Assembly (NCBI GenBank): GCA_003135055.1
Contig: PLDF01000172.1
Location: 1 to 40,258, forward strand
Length of the DNA stretch: 40,258 nt
Direction: 5' to 3'
From: Bryobacterales bacterium
GTDB taxonomy: Bacteria > Acidobacteriota > Terriglobia > Bryobacterales > Bryobacteraceae
The translations under genes were made by a program, and so were the position numbers. The notes beneath the pieces are model-generated. The model saw only the letters and a list, made by a program, of their open reading frames with translations, was not told the DNA's origin and ran no database searches. Every line of letters starts with the position of its first letter. The stretch's first letter is position 1. Shown here in pieces: positions 36,312-40,258 of the stretch.

Positions 36312-38441
36312 ATGATGCGATCGACAAAACGAACTGTCCCGATCATTGTTGCATGCCTGTTAGTTGCCGCCGTCGGATCCGCCCAGCAATTCACCATCTC
36401 CACCGTTGCCGGACAACTTCCGCTCGGGATCGTTCCGATGGCGGGAAACGACGTGAACATCGGCGGACCGGGCGCCCTGGCGTTGGACGCCGCCGGGGAC
36501 GTCTATTTTCTGACCGGGACCGGCGGAATCTACGGAGCCTTCCAGAGCCTGTTGATCAAGCTGGACCGCAACGGAATTCTGACCCGGATTGCCGGCGGCG
36601 CCATCGGATTTACGGGCGATGGCGGACCGGCCCTCAACGCTACCTTCTCCTCGCCACTCGGTCTCGCCATCGATCCAATGGGGAATCTCTACGTCGCCGA
36701 TACGGGCAACGGACGCATTCGTAAGATCTCGCCTTCAGGAACCATCACCACCATCGCCGGAAACGGCTCGGCCGGTTACTCGGGTGATGGCGGGCAGGCG
36801 GTGAACGCCATGCTAGACGGACCCGGAGCCTTGGCCATCGACGCGTCGGGAAATCTGTATGTCGGCGTCGGTGGGCGCATTCGCATGATCTCGCCGTCAG
36901 GCGTCATCACCACCATCGCCGGAACTGGCGCTGCCGGTTACTCGGGCGATGGCGGTCCAGCCGTCAACGCGCAGCTCGGCTCGGTCCAAGGATTGGCGAC
37001 TGACTCCGCAGGTAATCTCTACGTCGCCGATAACTTGAATGGCGGAGATGATTCGCCCCCGAATTCCCGTCTGCGCGAGATTTCGGCCAAGGACGGCAGC
37101 ATCAACACGATCGCAGGGACCGGGCCGATCGGTTTCGCCGCCGATGGATCGCCCGCGGCCTCGGCCCCGCTCAGCCTTTCAGGAGCGCTTACGCTCGATA
37201 GCCAGGGCAACTTATACATCGCCGATAACCAACGCATTCGCCGCATTACCAATGGCATCATCGCCACCGTGGCCGGCAACGGTGGTTTCGGCTACTCATA
37301 CGATGGAATATCGGCGGTCGATGCGGGCGTGATCATTCCGGCGGGAATGGCGGCGGATTCGAGCGGCAACCTCTATTTCACCGACTCCGGATACGGGCGC
37401 ATTCGCAAACTTACGGAATCGCTGGTGGTTACCGTGGCGGGAAACGGCGCCCCCTTCGCCATCATGCAGCAAGCCAGCGCCGCGGCCTTGGCCAGTCTGG
37501 CTCAGCCAGTCGGAGTGGCGGTGAACTCCGCGGGTGCGATCATCATCGCCGACACCTGGAACGATTGCGTCCGTCTTGTGTCCTCGCAAGGTTTGATCGA
37601 TACGATTGCCGGCCAGCTCTTAGCCGCGGGACCATTGAACGATCCCGCGCTCGCATCTTCAACTTTCTTTTTCATGCCGGGCGGACTCGCAACTGATAGT
37701 TCGGGTAACCTGTATGTCGCCGACAGCGGCGATAGCCGCATCCGCATGATCGCGCCTTCCGGCACGGTAAGCACCATCGCCGGCGCCAGTCAGGCGAGCC
37801 GGCCAGGCTTCTCGGGCGATGGAGGGCTCGCTGTGAACGCGCTCCTGAGCTGGCCCAAGGACATGGCGCTCGATGGCAACGGCAATATCTATATTGCAGA
37901 TACGGGCAACAATCGCATCCGCCTCGTCAATCCGGCCGGGATCATCAGCACGATCGCCGGCACGGGCGGCGTGCAGTTCGGCGGCGACCAGGGTCCGGCC
38001 ACGAGCGCGCAGCTCAACAACCCTTCCGGAATCGCGGTCGACCAATCGGGTAACATCTACGTCGCCGACACCGGTAACTTCCGCGTGCGCAAGATCGCGC
38101 CATCGGGCGTCATCTCCACCTTCGCCGGCTCGGGCATAGAGGGCCATAGCGGCGATGGCGGCCCCGCAATTCAGGCGCAGCTCGGGAGTCCACTCGGCCT
38201 CAAATTCGACGCTTCCGGGAATCTCTACATCGCCGATGGCGGCAGCGTACGCATGGTAACTCCCGCCGGCGTCATCACCACCGTCGCCGGGACCGGGACC
38301 GTCGGCTTCTCGGGGGACGGCGGCCCCGCCGCCAGCGCGCAAATCGGAGCCTGGGGCCTTGCCTTCGATGCGCAGGGCAACCTGTATGTCGCCGACCCGT
38401 TCAACAACGTAATCCACATGCTACAGCGGGTGACGAAATAG
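36312..38441 (+). CDS. Exported NHL-repeat beta-propeller protein
   Basis: 709 residues from ATG 36312, with GGAG nine bases upstream; an upstream in-frame ATG at 36282 lies against the previous stop and has no such site. Signal peptide RTVPIIVACLLVAAVGSAQQ. The rest is NHL repeats almost to the last residue: NLYVADTGNGRIRKISPSG, NIYIADTGNNRIRLVNPAG, NIYVADTGNFRVRKIAPSG, with the spacer 'G-x-x-G-(Y/F)-S-G-D-G-G-P-A-x-x-A-Q-L' between blades. Unlike the 32010 protein it lacks the Solibacter C-terminal domain and ends directly after the last blade. Probably two or more propellers side by side. Exported; ligand unknown. Confidence 0.88.
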   Translation: MMRSTKRTVPIIVACLLVAAVGSAQQFTISTVAGQLPLGIVPMAGNDVNIGGPGALALDAAGDVYFLTGTGGIYGAFQSLLIKLDRNGILTRIAGGAIGFTGDGGPALNATFSSPLGLAIDPMGNLYVADTGNGRIRKISPSGTITTIAGNGSAGYSGDGGQAVNAMLDGPGALAIDASGNLYVGVGGRIRMISPSGVITTIAGTGAAGYSGDGGPAVNAQLGSVQGLATDSAGNLYVADNLNGGDDSPPNSRLREISAKDGSINTIAGTGPIGFAADGSPAASAPLSLSGALTLDSQGNLYIADNQRIRRITNGIIATVAGNGGFGYSYDGISAVDAGVIIPAGMAADSSGNLYFTDSGYGRIRKLTESLVVTVAGNGAPFAIMQQASAAALASLAQPVGVAVNSAGAIIIADTWNDCVRLVSSQGLIDTIAGQLLAAGPLNDPALASSTFFFMPGGLATDSSGNLYVADSGDSRIRMIAPSGTVSTIAGASQASRPGFSGDGGLAVNALLSWPKDMALDGNGNIYIADTGNNRIRLVNPAGIISTIAGTGGVQFGGDQGPATSAQLNNPSGIAVDQSGNIYVADTGNFRVRKIAPSGVISTFAGSGIEGHSGDGGPAIQAQLGSPLGLKFDASGNLYIADGGSVRMVTPAGVITTVAGTGTVGFSGDGGPAASAQIGAWGLAFDAQGNLYVADPFNNVIHMLQRVTK

Positions 38442-38459
38442 CGCGAACTGGATAAATCG

Positions 38460-38900
38460 ATGCGGAATACGACGATTTGCCTGCTCTTTACGGCCAGCCT
38501 GCTCGGCGCACAGACTTACACTGTCACTACTTTCGCTGGCGGCGCGCCTCCGGCCACCCCGATTCAGGCGACGGCTCTTACGCTTGCGCCACGCGGCGTT
38601 ACAACGGCGAACGGTTACGTCTATTTCACTGCCTCTAAATGTTGCGGACTGCTTCAATCAAGGCGTCCGGATGGTAACTCCTGGCGGAATCATCTCGACG
38701 ATCGCGGGCAACGGGAGTCAAGGTTATTCGGGAGATGGCGGCGACGCACTCCAGGCGCAATTCGGTTTGATTTCCGGAATGGCCGTGGACAGGAATGGGT
38801 TCATTTATCTCGCCGCCAAAGCAACAATAGCATCCGCGTGCTCCGGCCGAAGATGGGGCCCGACAACGGCAGATGGTGGAAGTATGTTTCAAGTTTCGCG
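38460..38900 (+). pseudogene. Short NHL-repeat protein gene, frameshifted and truncated
   Basis: Starts well: signal peptide MRNTTICLLFTASLLGAQTY, then VTTFAGGAPP and VTTANGYVYFTAS. Removing one A from the AAA near 38637 brings the next frame in line: NVADCFNQGVRMVTPGG, then IISTIAGNGSQGYSGDGGDA. Near 38815 a missing base returns to the first frame (SNNSIRVLRPKMGPDNG), after which no NHL pattern remains. The family and order are clear, but only about three blades survive, too few for a propeller. It lies 18 bases after the preceding NHL gene and may be a decayed duplicate of it. Confidence 0.65.
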
Positions 38901-38976
38901 TGTACGGCTCTTAGCCGTTGGCTCAGATCCAGCACCAATTTACAGCCGCCACAAACGCGGCAGAGGAGAACAACCA

Positions 38977-40077
38977 ATGAACGCATCGCAACTAACGAAA
39001 CACGGCTCCCGCCTGATTTTGGCGATTGCCGCAACCGGATTGGCATTCTCGCAATCCCTTCCCCCGCTCTCGTCGAACGCGACGGTCTACGCCACCGGGC
39101 TCAATAATCCTCGCGGACTGAAATTCGGTCCCGACGGCGCCATCTACGTCGCCGAGGGCGGGACGGGTGGAACCGCCTCTTCGGCGGGGATATGTACACA
39201 GGTGGTTGCCCCCGTGGGGCCATATACGGGAGGAAACACCGGCCGCATCTCCAGAATCGGTTTGCAGGGCGCCCGGTCGACTGTGGTGGACGGCCTGCCT
39301 TCCAGCCAGACCAGCAGCGCACAGGGCTCCCTGGTTAGCGGCGTCGCCGATATCGCCTTCGTAGGATCCACGATGTACGCTCTTATCTCCGGCGGCGGCT
39401 GCTCGCACGGGCTGCCGAGTTCACCCAACGGCGTGATTCAGGTCAATGTCGCTAATGGGACATGGACTCAACTGGCGAACCTGAGTACGTTCATCGCGAG
39501 TCACCCGGTCGCCAACCCCTCGTCGGACGATTTCGAGCCGGATGGAACCTACTATAGCCTGATCAGCCTGGGCGACAGGCTGTTCACGACGGAGCCGAAT
39601 CATGGGGAAATCGATGAAATCGACATGAACGGCACGGTTCGGCGGGTGGTCGACATTTCGGAGAGCCACGGACACATCGTCCCTACCGCGCTGGCTTACG
39701 ACCGCGACCAATTGTATTTTGGCAACCTGTTTCTGTTTCCCGTCGAGGTGGGATCGTCCAATGTATTCACGTACGGATCCGATAAGCACATCCACGTTAT
39801 GGTCCCGCAACTGACAACCGTGGTGGGGATCGCGTTCGACAGCCAGGACCGGCTGTACGTTCTGGAAATGAGCGCAGGCGCGGGTGGACCCGGACCAGGT
39901 CAAGGAATGGTACTGCGCGTCGAGTACAACGGCCATCTGACTACCATCGCCAGCGGGTTCACGTTTCCCACCGCGATGACGTTCTCACCCGACGGGACCA
40001 CGTTATACGTAACCAATTTAGGCTTCGGGTTTCCGGCGGGCTCCGGCCAGATTGTGAGCGTCCAAATCACGAACTAG
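38977..40077 (+). CDS. ScyD/ScyE-family exported beta-propeller protein
   Basis: 366 residues from ATG 38977, with GGAG upstream. Signal peptide around SRLILAIAATGLAFSQ. The body follows the ScyD/ScyE family (named after scytonemin-cluster genes but widespread in other bacteria): VYATGLNNPRGLKFGPDGAI, YVAEGGTGGT, GNTGRISRIG, DFEPDGTYYSLI, TEPNHGEIDEID, FGNLFLFPVEVGSSNVF, and the closing GFTFPTAMTFSPDGTTLYVT. A single calcium-type or sugar-type propeller is likely. The link to pigment synthesis is by name only; nothing here suggests scytonemin. It closes the run of exported propeller genes. Confidence 0.85.
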   Translation: MNASQLTKHGSRLILAIAATGLAFSQSLPPLSSNATVYATGLNNPRGLKFGPDGAIYVAEGGTGGTASSAGICTQVVAPVGPYTGGNTGRISRIGLQGARSTVVDGLPSSQTSSAQGSLVSGVADIAFVGSTMYALISGGGCSHGLPSSPNGVIQVNVANGTWTQLANLSTFIASHPVANPSSDDFEPDGTYYSLISLGDRLFTTEPNHGEIDEIDMNGTVRRVVDISESHGHIVPTALAYDRDQLYFGNLFLFPVEVGSSNVFTYGSDKHIHVMVPQLTTVVGIAFDSQDRLYVLEMSAGAGGPGPGQGMVLRVEYNGHLTTIASGFTFPTAMTFSPDGTTLYVTNLGFGFPAGSGQIVSVQITN

Positions 40078-40078
40078 G

Positions 40079-40095
40079 CAAGGGCTTCGCCCTTG
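40079..40095 (+). terminator. Hairpin just after the ScyD/ScyE-like gene
   Basis: CAAGGGC pairs with GCCCTTG around a three-base loop, two bases after the stop codon. The T-run after it is weak, so it may only stabilise the 3' end. Confidence 0.4.
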
Positions 40096-40153
40096 ATCCT
40101 AAAAACGGCGGTTGAAACGCCACTCACGAGCATGGCGTCCGTTCCTCGTAGCG

Positions 40154-40180
40154 CCGGCGATCTTGTCGCCGGTTCTTTTT
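40154..40180 (+). terminator. Rho-independent terminator of the beta-propeller run
   Basis: CCGGCGA pairs with TCGCCGG around a five-base loop, followed by TTCTTTTT. This is a good intrinsic terminator for the rightward genes, 77 bases after the last stop codon. The surrounding 'GTAGCGCCGGCGA' sequence also resembles a dispersed repeat, so a second role is possible. Confidence 0.6.
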
Positions 40181-40258
40181 CCCGCGGGCGGTCTCCAGCC
40201 GACTCACCCATTGGGTAAAGCACGCCGTAGAGAGAAACCTCGACCGGTCATAGACTCG

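Overview
The window looks like a chromosome segment from an Acidobacteriota bacterium of the Bryobacterales/Solibacter type. The best evidence is the C-terminal domain of the large NHL-repeat protein and the Kelch protein near the right end, which I recognise as the 'Solibacter uncharacterized C-terminal domain' (TIGR03437). A winged-helix/beta-propeller regulator and a membrane-TPR gene common in that phylum agree with this, as does the G+C-rich sequence. No CRISPR array, rRNA or origin was seen.

Layout. (1) 1-95: start of an exported protein running off the left edge. (2) 501-8136: copper/silver efflux operon on the + strand: Cys-rich secreted protein, CusC-like outer-membrane factor, CusB-like adaptor with a C-terminal FixH/YtkA-like domain, CusA-like RND pump with all three copper-binding methionines, an unknown exported protein, and a CusF-like copper carrier broken by one base. 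(3) 8319-14447, - strand: a tight five-gene operon with overlapping starts and stops: MoxR/CoxD-like AAA+, VirB1-like transglycosylase, VirB9-like, VirB10-like (one-base frameshift) and a membrane-anchored double-AAA+ ATPase. No VirB4, VirB11, VirD4, VirB6 or VirB8 is visible. This stripped-down type IV secretion core tied to two AAA+ proteins is the best candidate here for an undescribed system. (4) 15146-15943: stand-alone HslV/proteasome-like Ntn-hydrolase candidate. (5) 16330-24299: tRNA-linked genomic island with two HEPN-type proteins (one frameshifted), a PD-(D/E)XK-like protein, a truncated group II intron fused to a DUF362 remnant, an AlpA-like HTH gene and a tyrosine recombinase beside tRNA-Thr(CGU). 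(6) 24350-25560: remnants of a MobA-like nucleotidyltransferase and a membrane protein, then an 11-bp tandem repeat. (7) 25693-31604: DHH phosphoesterase and dCMP deaminase (divergent), a badly frameshifted membrane-TPR gene, a CadC-like regulator with a TolB/WD40-type sensor (one frameshift), and a small exported protein. (8) 32010-40077: a same-strand run of exported beta-propeller proteins (NHL, Kelch, NHL, broken NHL, ScyD/ScyE-like) ending at hairpins near 40.1 kb.

Caution. At least ten genes show single- or two-base indels, many in short homopolymers, and reading on in the shifted frame restores clear family sequence. Some may be consensus errors rather than true pseudogenes, so every 'broken' call should be read with that in mind. 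All family assignments come from reading motifs by eye; no database search was run.
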